NCBI GenBank assembly: GCA_017453125.1
Contig: JAFTKS010000010.1
Coordinates: 1 to 64,000, forward strand
DNA length: 64,000 bases
Direction of reading: 5' to 3'
Source: Clostridia bacterium
GTDB taxonomy: Bacteria > Bacillota > Clostridia > Christensenellales > UBA1242
How positions within the stretch are numbered: position 1 is the stretch's first letter; each line of letters begins with the position of its first letter. Shown one piece after another: positions 52,162 through 61,373 of the stretch. The notes below the pieces were generated by a model. The model was given only the letters and a program-made list of their open reading frames with translations. It was not told where the DNA came from and made no database searches. A program made the translations under genes and the position numbers.

Positions 52162-52597
52162 TTTTTCTCCTCAAGCCTCTAAAAAACTCTGAAAGCAATG
52201 CCTCACATTCTTGATTCTTTATCCCACCCAAAATCTCGCATTTATGGTTAAATTTATTATTTGTTGCTAGTTCAGATGTGCCATACCTCAAATCTTTGGC
52301 TCCATATACAATTCTAGAGATTCTAGCGCTAAGAATTGCTCCCATACACATAAGACAAGGCTCTTTGGTAATATATATGACAGCATCATCAAGTCTATAA
52401 CGCCCTAATTTTTTCCCCGCCTTATTTATAGCCAAAATCTCAGCGTGAGCAGTTACATTATTAGTTTTCTCTTTTTGATTATATGCTTTTGCGATAATCT
52501 GATTATTCATAACCACCACCGCACCAACAGGCACGTCTTCGGACTTTATGGATTTTTTTGCCTCATTGATTGCAATAGCCATCATTTCTTCGTCCAT
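52112..52597 (-). CDS. tadA: tRNA-specific adenosine deaminase
   Basis: 161 residues, cytidine-deaminase fold. Zinc site: HAE (His51, Glu53) and PCLMC (Cys81, Cys84). It converts A34 of tRNA-Arg(ACG) to inosine; that very tRNA is encoded at 4355-4431. ATG 52597 with AGTAGG upstream is preferred to GTG 52603. The C-terminal tail is basic and overlaps the next gene by 50 nt. Confidence 0.95.
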   Translation of the reverse strand: MDEEMMAIAINEAKKSIKSEDVPVGAVVVMNNQIIAKAYNQKEKTNNVTAHAEILAINKAGKKLGRYRLDDAVIYITKEPCLMCMGAILSARISRIVYGAKDLRYGTSELATNNKFNHKCEILGGIKNQECEALLSEFFRGLRRKNESSRKTKNQFQRDKK

Positions 52598-52603
52598 AAA
52601 CAC

Positions 52604-53074
52604 CTACTTATGATAAAGAATATTATTTGAAATACAACAAGCCCTATATATCTGCTCAAGCAACATAACTCTGAATAATTGATGAGGAAAAGTCATATGA
52701 CTCACACTTAATCGCATATGCGCTTTTGACTTGATACTTTCACTCAAACCATAACTACCACCAATAACAAACGTGATGGTATCATTACCAAGAGATGCCG
52801 AATCAATCATTTGAGAGAATTGCACACTATCCAATTCCTTGCCGTGAATATCCATCACAACAACAAAACCCTTAAGATACTTTTCAATACTTGCACCCTC
52901 TTTTACAAGAGCCCTTGATATAAGTGCGTCATTCAATGCTTTTGGGAGTTTTTCTTCAGCAATAGTTATAATATTGATTGTATGAAATCTAGATATACGC
53001 TTCGTGTACTCCTTACAAGCCTCAACCAAATATTTTTCTTTCAAGTCTCCAACTGCAACAATATTTATCTTCAT
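52604..53074 (-). CDS. rlmH: 23S rRNA (pseudouridine-1915-N3)-methyltransferase
   Basis: 156 residues, SPOUT methyltransferase: MKINIVAVGDLKEKYL at the start, VIGGSYGLSESIKSKAHMRLS forms the knot, and FPHQLFRVMLLEQIYRA ends it. It methylates pseudouridine 1915 in helix 69 of 23S rRNA. The frame is open to 53137, but the 156-residue form begins at ATG 53074, which overlaps the stop of the CPBP protease gene by 1 base. Confidence 0.96.
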   Translation of the reverse strand: MKINIVAVGDLKEKYLVEACKEYTKRISRFHTINIITIAEEKLPKALNDALISRALVKEGASIEKYLKGFVVVMDIHGKELDSVQFSQMIDSASLGNDTITFVIGGSYGLSESIKSKAHMRLSVSHMTFPHQLFRVMLLEQIYRACCISNNILYHK

Positions 53075-54213
53075 CAGAACAGCCCCCACATATAAGTAAA
53101 TATTGTCACAACTACACCCATAGCAATTGCTCCCCACATAAACAGCATATCCATATGTTTTGGGGCATATCTGCTTTTTTCTTTTGGCATAACTATATCA
53201 ATCGGATTATCCAATGCCTTATAATCCAAATTAAGCAATGTACTATTTTCCAACAAATCTCTTATAGCCTCGTGTTCTGCACTTACGTGAATTGGTTGAT
53301 TTCTAGAAAAAATCGACACTTTCATATATGCTTTATCTATAGCTTTATTGACCTTACTTACAATTGTCCTTTTATAAAGCAACCATATTAATAAACACAA
53401 CAAAGCAACCACAACAACCATTACCACACAGCTTATTATAAATATCAAAGTTGTATTTCCTGCTAGTAGCATTCTCTGTAGTCCACTCAAGACATCTCCA
53501 AACACCCAACCACGTGCAGACGCAAAGTCTAAATAAGTACTAATTGCATTGTTCACAAAGTGGATAATAATAGCAGGATATATATTCTTTGATACAACCG
53601 CAACAAACCCAAGAATTAGACCAATTACAAATGCGTACGATACTTGTTGCACATTGAAATGTAGCAAAGCAAATAACAAAGAAGAAATCACAATTGCTTT
53701 CTTAAAGCCCATATGTTTAATCCCTTGTAAAACTAGTCCCCTATGCAAGAACTCCTCACAAAAAGCAGGACAAACAGCAACCAAGAACAACTGCAAAAAG
53801 AAATTCCCAATTGAATAATCAAAATCACCACCACCGCTTGAAAATCTATAGCCAGTGAAAGTTAAAATACCATTGAAAAGTGATGACACTGCAACGTTAA
53901 CAAAAAAGCAAAGAATACCAATTGCTATACTTATAAACACAACAACCACACTAATTTTGGAATAATTGAAGTGCTCAAAAGTTTGTCTTGGCGTAACCTT
54001 AAGAAATTTCATATATAAAACAAACGGAATTATAAAAAGCAAAACCAACTGAATAACTATTGTAAAAATTATATCCCCCCATTTGCCTTGCGGAAGAACG
54101 CCATCAATACTAGACAACACTCTTACAAGACAAAAGAGCGCCATACAAATATAATATATGGCAAAAACTTTGAATATTGATTTTTTGTTTCCCTCTACAG
54201 TATAGTATTTCAT
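53074..54213 (-). CDS. CPBP family intramembrane metalloprotease (second of two)
   Basis: 379 residues, about eight spans. The CPBP/Abi motifs are EEFLHRG (EExxxR), LLFALLHFNVQQVSYAFVIG (the His-containing segment) and HFVNNAIS. Such membrane proteases process CAAX-like or peptide substrates. A long cytoplasmic tail after the last spans is present. It lies 11 nt after its paralogue and is coupled to rlmH. The substrate is unknown. Confidence 0.88.
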   Translation of the reverse strand: MKYYTVEGNKKSIFKVFAIYYICMALFCLVRVLSSIDGVLPQGKWGDIIFTIVIQLVLLFIIPFVLYMKFLKVTPRQTFEHFNYSKISVVVVFISIAIGILCFFVNVAVSSLFNGILTFTGYRFSSGGGDFDYSIGNFFLQLFLVAVCPAFCEEFLHRGLVLQGIKHMGFKKAIVISSLLFALLHFNVQQVSYAFVIGLILGFVAVVSKNIYPAIIIHFVNNAISTYLDFASARGWVFGDVLSGLQRMLLAGNTTLIFIISCVVMVVVVALLCLLIWLLYKRTIVSKVNKAIDKAYMKVSIFSRNQPIHVSAEHEAIRDLLENSTLLNLDYKALDNPIDIVMPKEKSRYAPKHMDMLFMWGAIAMGVVVTIFTYMWGLF

Positions 54214-54224
54214 CTATCTTCCTT

Positions 54225-55301
54225 TTAACCTGCAAAACCGCTAATTGTATTAATCAACCAAATACAACCAATGAGAACAAAGCAAGCAATCATAAATACT
54301 CTTTCATTATACGCAAGAGCCTGCCACATTCCTTTTAGTCCAAGTTTCTTTGGTTCTTCTTCAGGCTCATCAACCTTCTGCGATTTTTTCTTTCTTGACA
54401 TTTTCACATCATAACGGAAGAAATTTTTGTTTCTTAGATACTTCAAAACCCAGAAAAGAATTCCAACAAGAGCCACACCCAATAAGAAAATACAAATTGG
54501 GAAAACCATACTATAAAAATTGTAATACACCATATTCTGCCCATTCAAATAGGACACAATATCAAAACAACTAAACACAAGCACCAACGCATTGCTCAAA
54601 AAGTGCAATATAATAGAATAAACAATTGAACCACCTACACAAGCAAGGTACCCAAGCATTATACCTACAATCAATTGATATGCTGTTTGCTGTAATGAGC
54701 CGTGCATCAAAACAAACAAAATAGTTGAGAAAAATATTGCAACAAAACCATTGAACTTGCTCATAATGGCATTCTGAATAACACCTCTAAAAACTATCTC
54801 CTCAGCAATCGCAGGTAGCAAAGCATAGATAAGCAAGCCCAAAGCAAAATATCCTAGGCTTGATTGCATTTTTCCTTGTAACGGAATAGTATTATCAGCA
54901 TAATATCCCAATTCCATAAAGCCATACTCAATAAGATTCACTATCGGAGTGAATAAGAAAATAGAAATAATCGCAAGAACTATTGCAACAGAAATAGGCA
55001 ACAAACTAATTGGCTGACCATCAGAAAATGCGTATTTGCATTTAATCTTCTTTACCTTGTTATAAATCAAGAAAAACGAAATAAAAACAACTGGTGGCAA
55101 AACAAAAGACAATGCTTGACAAGTTTCTGTTGCATAAAGCTCAGAACTAGACATTCCCTTTGAACCTGCAACAATACTAACAATCATCATATAAACTAGT
55201 GTTGCGCCAAAATATGTTACCACAAGAAAAAAGAAAAACTTAAAAGCATCTAGCACGCTATACGTATTCCCTTTTTCTATCTTGAAATTCTTTTTACTCA
55301 T
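54225..55301 (-). CDS. CPBP family intramembrane metalloprotease (first of two)
   Basis: 358 residues with about eight spans. EEIVFRGVIQNAIM, FVLMHGSLQQTAYQLIVGI and HFLSNALVL give the CPBP active-site residues. The C-terminal tail is Lys/Glu-rich before a final hydrophobic segment. The tandem pair probably arose by duplication; the two share layout but have diverged widely. A promoter is at 55368-55396. Confidence 0.88.
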   Translation of the reverse strand: MSKKNFKIEKGNTYSVLDAFKFFFFLVVTYFGATLVYMMIVSIVAGSKGMSSSELYATETCQALSFVLPPVVFISFFLIYNKVKKIKCKYAFSDGQPISLLPISVAIVLAIISIFLFTPIVNLIEYGFMELGYYADNTIPLQGKMQSSLGYFALGLLIYALLPAIAEEIVFRGVIQNAIMSKFNGFVAIFFSTILFVLMHGSLQQTAYQLIVGIMLGYLACVGGSIVYSIILHFLSNALVLVFSCFDIVSYLNGQNMVYYNFYSMVFPICIFLLGVALVGILFWVLKYLRNKNFFRYDVKMSRKKKSQKVDEPEEEPKKLGLKGMWQALAYNERVFMIACFVLIGCIWLINTISGFAG

Positions 55302-55367
55302 TTCTTCTCCTCAGTCAATCTTTCAACCAACTGAATTTACAAACAATTTAAATATATTTATATATTT

Positions 55368-55396
55368 AGAATACATTATTTTTTTAATATAATCAA
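55368..55396 (-). promoter_or_regulatory. promoter of the CPBP-rlmH-tadA group
   Basis: Minus strand: TTGATT (55391-55396), a 17-nt spacer, TATTCT (55368-55373). Confidence 0.6.
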
Positions 55397-55427
55397 GTTT
55401 TTCAAGAAATTTATTGCTGTTCTCAAC

Positions 55428-55472
55428 AAAAAATAGACATTATTTCCGCTTTTTATCAAGAAATAACGTCTA
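55428..55472 (-). terminator. terminator of the HtrA-like gene
   Basis: A 13-bp stem with one mismatch or wobble (TAGACGTTATTTC/GAAATAATGTCTA), then T6 on the minus strand. Confidence 0.75.
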
Positions 55473-55494
55473 TAAAAATCCTACCGATTCAATT

Positions 55495-56511
55495 TTAGTT
55501 TAATTTTGTCTTTGCTTTATACAAAATTCCATCTTTAATATATTCAATATACACAGTATCCGAAGAGGTAAGTTTATAAAGCTCGTCTTTCAAATCTAGT
55601 GTATTTTTTATCTTTCTATCATTAAATTTTATAATAATAGATGCCTCCGCCACCCCACATTCTTTCAACGGACTCTGAGAAGAAACATCTAAAACATAGA
55701 ACCCCTCTTCCGATATGTTTTTATCATAATAATTTGCAATTTCACTATCAAAGCCATATACGCCAAGATACGGAATTTGATAGTTAATATTTTCAACAAA
55801 ACTCTGAAGAAGACTCTCAAAACTCTTGCTTGGAATAGCAAAACCAATTCCTTCTCCACCACTTATTTTAAGAGTATTAATCCCAACAACCTCACCTTTT
55901 GAATTCAACAGAGGCCCTCCTGAATTTCCTGGATTTAAGCTTGCATCGTGTTGAATAAGATTCTGCATATATCCCTCTCCACTCACTGAATCAACCTTGA
56001 GTGTCCTATTCAGTGCACTTACTATTCCTTTTGTAAAAGAGTGTGTAAGTGTAAGGCTAAGTGGAGTTCCCACAGCCAACACATCTTGCCCTACAGAAAG
56101 GTCGTCACTACTGCCAATATTCAAGTATGGCAAACTTTTGCTACTTTGTATAATCGCCAAATCCAGCACAGGATTATTATAAACAACACTTGCGCGAGCA
56201 GTAGTTTTATTAGCCAGATACACCTCTATATAATCACAATCACTAATAACGTGTGAATTTGTTAGTATGTATCCATTTTCAGAAACGCAAACACCACTTC
56301 CTACCGATTCTCCAACTGAAGATATTCCACTAATTCCTACAATTGCAGGCTCGACCGCAGATGCAATTTCTATTGTATCTGTTGTTTGAGACACAGTTAT
56401 CAACCTACTTTCCAAAGGTACTGCATCATCTTCTTTTGAAACAGAAAACTCACACCCCGTAGACAAAAATAACGAAACAAAAAGCATCAACAAACCAAAA
56501 ATTTTTTTCAT
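55495..56511 (-). CDS. HtrA/DegP-like serine protease lipoprotein with PDZ domain
   Basis: 338 residues. The signal peptide ends at lipobox LSTGC (Cys20), so the protease is lipid-anchored outside. The S1C triad is His87 (TNSHVIS), Asp117 (LDLAII) and Ser197 (NPGNSGGPLL). A C-terminal PDZ domain (about 245-335; GFYVLDVSSQSPLKECGV) selects substrates. It should act on misfolded envelope proteins. The walJ gene 39 nt upstream on the transcript matches the Firmicute habit of placing yycJ (walJ) next to htrC-type proteases. Confidence 0.93.
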   Translation of the reverse strand: MKKIFGLLMLFVSLFLSTGCEFSVSKEDDAVPLESRLITVSQTTDTIEIASAVEPAIVGISGISSVGESVGSGVCVSENGYILTNSHVISDCDYIEVYLANKTTARASVVYNNPVLDLAIIQSSKSLPYLNIGSSDDLSVGQDVLAVGTPLSLTLTHSFTKGIVSALNRTLKVDSVSGEGYMQNLIQHDASLNPGNSGGPLLNSKGEVVGINTLKISGGEGIGFAIPSKSFESLLQSFVENINYQIPYLGVYGFDSEIANYYDKNISEEGFYVLDVSSQSPLKECGVAEASIIIKFNDRKIKNTLDLKDELYKLTSSDTVYIEYIKDGILYKAKTKLN

Positions 56512-56550
56512 AAAAAAACCACCTCCTAATTTCTAGTAGATGGCTATGAT

Positions 56551-57336
56551 TTAATTAATTACAAATATAGGTCCTACCCCATTTGGCTTTGCAATATCTA
56601 GTTTGATATTCACATTTGGTTCCACACCATTTGATTGTAAATAATCACAAATTGTACTGTAGCAAAGTGCAGGAGTATTATTCTCTTCACTGAGGTGAGC
56701 AAACAAAACTTGTCTTACATTATGTTGAGCAAGTTCAAGTACTACTTTTGCCGAACTAATATTACTTAAATGTCCACGGTCACTAAGTATTCTCTGTTTC
56801 AAAACAGGAGGATACTTTGTACTCGCAAGAACCATTTTTTCGTCGTGATTCGCCTCTAGAATAACCAATCTACTATCATATAGTCTTTCAACTATTGCCT
56901 TAGTAGTATGCCCCAAATCTGTAACAATACTTATTTTATTTGAATTTTCTGAAATATTATATCCTACACAACAAACATCGTGACAAACCTTGAACGAAGA
57001 AACTTTGAAATTCCCTATCTTAAATTCTGCATCAGCAAACCTAGAAACACATAGGCTTGAAATTTTGGTTTTCTTAAGAACACCATCAACAGAATCATAA
57101 TGACAATAAATGGGAACATCATATTTGCGCACCAATGACAAAATTCCTTTTGTGTGGTCAGAGTGCTCGTGAGAAATAAGAACACCAATAATGTTCTCCA
57201 TCGACAACTTCAATCTTTCAAACTTCTCTTCCAAATCTTTGAGGGTAATTCCCATATCGACAAGCAAAATTTCATTTTCACCATATATCGCTGTACAATT
57301 CCCCTTTGAAGAACTCGCTAATGAACAAACTCTCAT
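56551..57336 (-). CDS. walJ: MBL-fold metallohydrolase WalJ (YycJ)
   Basis: 261 residues. Metal-binding motif SHEHSDHTKG, then VTDLGHTT, LEANHDEKM and the GHLSNISSA segment. YycJ/WalJ is a 5'-3' exonuclease-like protein linked to cell-wall control and mismatch repair in Bacillus. Here the walRK genes are not adjacent, but the htrA-like gene is, as in the yyc cluster. Confidence 0.92.
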   Translation of the reverse strand: MRVCSLASSSKGNCTAIYGENEILLVDMGITLKDLEEKFERLKLSMENIIGVLISHEHSDHTKGILSLVRKYDVPIYCHYDSVDGVLKKTKISSLCVSRFADAEFKIGNFKVSSFKVCHDVCCVGYNISENSNKISIVTDLGHTTKAIVERLYDSRLVILEANHDEKMVLASTKYPPVLKQRILSDRGHLSNISSAKVVLELAQHNVRQVLFAHLSEENNTPALCYSTICDYLQSNGVEPNVNIKLDIAKPNGVGPIFVIN

Positions 57337-57338
57337 AA

Positions 57339-57884
57339 TTACTTTCCTTGTAATGCCCTATATACGGCACCAGCATCTCCACCCAAATATTGAATAATAG
57401 TAAGAGCAAATTCCATAGCTGTATCTGGACTTTGACTTGTTATAATATTATCAGCAACAACACAAGGACTATCAACAAACTCTCCACTCAAACCCACCAT
57501 CAAACTTTCTGACGGATAACACGTAGCCTTCTTTCCATCAAGAATTCCCGTAGCAGAAAAAACAAGAGATGGAGTCGCACAAATGCCTGCAATCAATTTC
57601 CCTTTTTCTGCATACTCGGAAATAATTTTCAATACTCCCTCGTCTTCAGATAGTGCCGTTGCATTCCCCATACCACCAACAAGAACAATACCATCAAAAT
57701 CCAAACAACCATAATAATCAAAAACATCATCACACGTAATAGTAATTCCGTGTGCACCTGTTATTTGCATATTTCTAAGCCCCATCACTTCAACAGCAAC
57801 ACCAGCACGTCTCAACAAATCAATAACAGTAACAGCCTCCAACTCTTCAAAACCCTCAGCCAATATAATTGAAATATTCTTCAT
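57339..57884 (-). CDS. DJ-1/PfpI family protein
   Basis: 181 residues, class I glutaminase-like fold. Nucleophile-elbow Cys102 is in AGICATPSLVF; Glu14/Glu15 are in EGFEELEA. DJ-1 family members include deglycase-like and chaperone-like stress proteins; the activity of this member is not known. ATG 57884 with GAGG upstream is preferred to 57896. It lies 2 nt before walJ on the same transcript. Confidence 0.92.
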   Translation of the reverse strand: MKNISIILAEGFEELEAVTVIDLLRRAGVAVEVMGLRNMQITGAHGITITCDDVFDYYGCLDFDGIVLVGGMGNATALSEDEGVLKIISEYAEKGKLIAGICATPSLVFSATGILDGKKATCYPSESLMVGLSGEFVDSPCVVADNIITSQSPDTAMEFALTIIQYLGGDAGAVYRALQGK

Positions 57885-57960
57885 ACATAACCTCATCTTT
57901 ATGTCAATTTCACATAGTTTTATGTCAAATAATACAAATTAATTTGCATTATTTGCATTT

Positions 57961-58659
57961 TTAGAAAGTTAATACACCTTTGCAAATTACAATATCTTCA
58001 CGCTTAATCCAAAACACCACACGTCCATTTCCCACTCTAGTATACAATCTTAAAACATCTCCACTAACACACTCAGATATATAGTGAATTTCAAATTCTT
58101 TGATTTTTAAATCTTCAAAAAACTCAAGAGGTAACGTTGACAACATAAGTCTAACATATTCAACATTATTAACGTGTTTATAAAAGTCCAAGTGAGAAAG
58201 ATTAACAATAACCTCTCTAACAAAATCAGACTCAACACAATCGTCCACCAACTTTTGAAATCTAATTTCAGTTGTTTTTGTAGCCTCAATGTCTTCTGGA
58301 AGAGCAGTAGAACCAATCACTCGTAGAGAACGTGACGACGCATCCATTGCACACATTTCTTGTACACATTCCGCAACGAGACCAACACTATCAGATACAA
58401 CCGCAGACAGCCCAAGCTTTACTTTTCCAATTGACGAGAACTCAGTTTTAACACTAAACAAATCAAGCCAATTAAGAAATCTATGAAACAATATTTTTGT
58501 TTTCGTAAGAACAAAAAAACAATTACACTTCGGAACCATAGACAACCCGTCGCAATCTATTTGCTTAAAAAACTCGCACATATTATCTTGCACCACAGTT
58601 AGTGCAGGAACAAGACCCAACTGACAATTCACATCAGTCAAAGACGCCTCAACCTTCAT
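57961..58659 (-). CDS. acyl-ACP thioesterase family protein
   Basis: 232 residues with two hotdog domains. The N-terminal half keeps the WLDLFSVKTEFSSIG-type strands; the second has DFYKHVNNVEYVRLML, the DxNxHVNN motif of acyl-ACP thioesterases. It hydrolyses acyl-ACP to free fatty acids. The ATG at 58683 is also in frame; GGAAAGGAAG before ATG 58659 and the usual family start favour the shorter form, but this is not certain. It heads the small group with DJ-1, walJ and the HtrA-like protease. Confidence 0.88.
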   Translation of the reverse strand: MKVEASLTDVNCQLGLVPALTVVQDNMCEFFKQIDCDGLSMVPKCNCFFVLTKTKILFHRFLNWLDLFSVKTEFSSIGKVKLGLSAVVSDSVGLVAECVQEMCAMDASSRSLRVIGSTALPEDIEATKTTEIRFQKLVDDCVESDFVREVIVNLSHLDFYKHVNNVEYVRLMLSTLPLEFFEDLKIKEFEIHYISECVSGDVLRLYTRVGNGRVVFWIKREDIVICKGVLTF

Positions 58660-58837
58660 CTTCCTTTCCAATACATTAATCATACAACAACCATATTTCC
58701 CTTAATAATTTAGAGCAACAAATTTGCATTTATATTGTATCAAACATTTCAAAAAAAACATAGCAAATGTAACCACAAAATCTCCCTTTTCATAAAATAT
58801 AAATAGACTAATTTCCCATATAAAAAGAAGGTGGTTT

Positions 58838-59899
58838 ATGAAAACACTAAGCATTTGTATGATTGTAAAAAACGAAGAACAAACCCTTGAAAGAATTCTT
58901 AAACAAGCACAACAATTTGCAGATGAAATAATTATTGTAGATACAGGTTCTATAGACTCAACCATTTCTATTGCGAAAAAATATACAGACAAAATATTCA
59001 CTTTTGCTTGGTGCGACGATTTTTCAAAAGCAAGAAACTTTTCTCTTAGCAAAGCAACCAAAGATTATTCTATGTGGCTTGACGCAGACGACAATATCTC
59101 AAATGAAAACATTCTTAAAATCCAAAAGCTCAAAGAATCTCTTTCTGCAGATATTTATATGTGCAAATATATTATCAACAGCAACAATTCTTCATTTCAA
59201 TTTTATAGAGAGAGAATCTTTAAAACTTCCCTAAGACTCAAGTTTGAAGGATTTATTCACGAGGCCATTCCTCTTTCAGGAAATATCCAATACACAGACA
59301 TAGAAGTTGAACATAAAAAAGAAAAACCAAACGACCCCAAAAGAAATTTTAACATTTATAAAAAAGCACTCTTAAAAGGAATACAATTTAACCCCCGAGA
59401 ACAATATTACTTCTCTAGAGAGCTGTATTATTTAGGCAAATACACACAATGCATTACAAACTTAAAAAAGTACTTCAAAATGCACGACTCTTTCATTCCA
59501 AACATCATTGGCGCTTATACCATTATTGCAGATTGCTATATAAAAAAGAACCAGCATAACCTTGCAAAAAAAGAATTATTAAAAATCATCTATCAACACC
59601 CACCAACAGCTGAAATATGCTGTAAACTTGCCCATTGTTACGAAAACGAAAGAAATATTAACCTTGCTATCTTTTGGTACAAATGTGCCCTCAATGCCCC
59701 ACAAAACACCTTGGGCTTTGAGTATGCAGAATACAGAAACCTTATTCCCAATATAGAACTTTCTAGACTACTATATCATTCTGACAAAACAGCCGCCAAA
59801 CATTATCATCAACAAGCGAAACAAGAAAATCCCAACCACCCCTCAGTTATTTATAACGAACAATTTTTCAACAAATCAACCCACAATCCCAACCAATAG
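58838..59899 (+). CDS. family 2 glycosyltransferase with TPR tail
   Basis: 353 residues. The GT-A core begins SICMIVKNEEQTLERIL, with IIIVDTGSIDSTISIA and the metal-binding LDADD. A helical region from about 185 to 330 contains TPR-like repeats. The layout resembles the SunS-type/Firmicute GT2-TPR family, which glycosylates peptides or surface proteins; the acceptor is unknown. AGAAGGTGG precedes the ATG. It is monocistronic, divergent from the thioesterase gene, and ends in a bidirectional terminator. Confidence 0.9.
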   Translation: MKTLSICMIVKNEEQTLERILKQAQQFADEIIIVDTGSIDSTISIAKKYTDKIFTFAWCDDFSKARNFSLSKATKDYSMWLDADDNISNENILKIQKLKESLSADIYMCKYIINSNNSSFQFYRERIFKTSLRLKFEGFIHEAIPLSGNIQYTDIEVEHKKEKPNDPKRNFNIYKKALLKGIQFNPREQYYFSRELYYLGKYTQCITNLKKYFKMHDSFIPNIIGAYTIIADCYIKKNQHNLAKKELLKIIYQHPPTAEICCKLAHCYENERNINLAIFWYKCALNAPQNTLGFEYAEYRNLIPNIELSRLLYHSDKTAAKHYHQQAKQENPNHPSVIYNEQFFNKSTHNPNQ

Positions 59900-59928
59900 A
59901 AATAGCCCTAAGAACAAATAAGATAACA

Positions 59929-59961
59929 AAAAGACTTTATCTCTGTTGATAAAGTCTTTTA
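59929..59961. terminator. bidirectional terminator after the GT2 gene
   Basis: AAAAGACTTTATC/GATAAAGTCTTTT with a 6-nt loop. Confidence 0.8.
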
Positions 59962-59973
59962 TTGCCAACCATA

Positions 59974-61026
59974 TTATACTTTGTTTTTTCTCTTCAAAAA
60001 ACAAAGCAAGCCAGCCATAAAGAATATTATAGTCAAAGCCATTAGTATTAAAAATAATATACAGTGAATATTATTTTCAAGCACCCCACCCACCTTCCAA
60101 TTACAAAAGTCTGCTTTAAAAATATTTGCTTGATTTATTTCTTCTTGCATATCAACATTATCAACTTTTATAAAAGGAACTATAAAATATAAAACATCTA
60201 TTAAGAATAATATAATACTTGTTTTTAATAGTCGATTAACCTTTAAAAACCTAACCGCAAACAATAAATTTAGAAATAAATACACAGCAACAACTATCGG
60301 TAATGCTATTCTTAAATACCAATTGTTTTCTGCATATCCATTTGCAACGGTAAACAAATATACAACAGATAAAAGAATGTTAAGCATAACAAAATCTATT
60401 CCAAATGAAACAAAATCATTAAACTTATTTATTTTTGAAAAAATATTATATTTTGAAATGTAAATCGGCACAAATACCGCAACAAACCCAAACAACACCG
60501 CAACAAAAGCAATCCAAAACCAATTTCCCCTTGAATACAAGCAACACACACCCAACAATAAGCACAAAGCCAAAAACATTGATGTTGGCAACAAAATTAG
60601 TTTGTGTTTTTTAATAAGTTTTGGAAGGTTTGTAAATGAAAAGGCAAGCAGTAATGCAGACAGCACAATCCAGAACCAAGTCAACCCCTTATTAATTGCC
60701 AAATCACAAATAAAACAAGGAATAAGAGCCACAGCATAAGATATATAGAAAAACAAACTCCACGAAAAACTCAGTGTTCTCCATTTCTTTGCTTGTTTCT
60801 TATCCTCTCTTGCCTGCTTATCAATACTTGCCGTTATCAGTTCGTGTTCAGAAACTTCTAATATTTCCGACAATAAAGGCAATAACGTTATATCCGGATG
60901 AGCAATATTCTTCTCCCACTTGCTAACCGCAGATTCCGACACAAAGAGTTTTTTTGCTAAATCTTTTTGCGTTAAACTTTTTTCTTGACGTTTTTGTTTT
61001 AAAAATTCACCAAAACTATTTTTCAT
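59974..61026 (-). CDS. XRE-family regulator fused to a multi-span membrane domain
   Basis: 350 residues. An N-terminal XRE helix-turn-helix (FGEFLKQKRQEKSLTQKDLA, SESAVSKWEKN, about 5-62) is followed by about eight membrane spans. Such membrane-bound XRE proteins are frequent in Clostridia; none of their signals is well known. The frame opens at 61074, but ATG 61026 with AGGAGATTGTT upstream is used. A dyad (ACTTGAA/TTCAAGT) at 61101-61119 could be its own operator. Confidence 0.85.
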   Translation of the reverse strand: MKNSFGEFLKQKRQEKSLTQKDLAKKLFVSESAVSKWEKNIAHPDITLLPLLSEILEVSEHELITASIDKQAREDKKQAKKWRTLSFSWSLFFYISYAVALIPCFICDLAINKGLTWFWIVLSALLLAFSFTNLPKLIKKHKLILLPTSMFLALCLLLGVCCLYSRGNWFWIAFVAVLFGFVAVFVPIYISKYNIFSKINKFNDFVSFGIDFVMLNILLSVVYLFTVANGYAENNWYLRIALPIVVAVYLFLNLLFAVRFLKVNRLLKTSIILFLIDVLYFIVPFIKVDNVDMQEEINQANIFKADFCNWKVGGVLENNIHCILFLILMALTIIFFMAGLLCFLKRKNKV

Positions 61027-61373
61027 AACAATCTCCTGTAAATTCACATAGATTATAACATAAGAATTAAACATCTGTATTAGTTTTTAACAAATTTGGT
61101 ACTTGAAAATTATTCAAGTTGCAAAATGAATACATTGTCACATCTAAGCAGATACTTGTTGTAACACAAATATTCCAATATCAACAAAAACAAAGTCTAC
61201 ACAAATACCAACTAAACGCAAAATTATATTATCCCACATCAATGTCATTTTCTTATATCAAGTTCCATTTACTTCACAACATAGACACAAAAAAAGAGAA
61301 CTAGATTTATTCCAATTCTCTTTTTTATACTAATTTTCAACAATCAGCAATAAACAACATATCTTGTTTGTTT
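61027..61373. other. intergenic stretch upstream of the XRE gene
   Basis: 347 bp without a gene. It holds a possible -10 (TATAAT) for the XRE gene, a 19-bp dyad (61101-61119) and the terminator of the MBG gene. Short frames inside it are AT-rich and lack ribosome sites. Confidence 0.6.
61289..61326 (-). terminator. terminator of the MBG-repeat gene
   Basis: AAAGAGAA/TTCTCTTT stem with a 15-nt loop region, flanked by A and T runs; about 50 bp past the stop at 61374. Confidence 0.7.
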
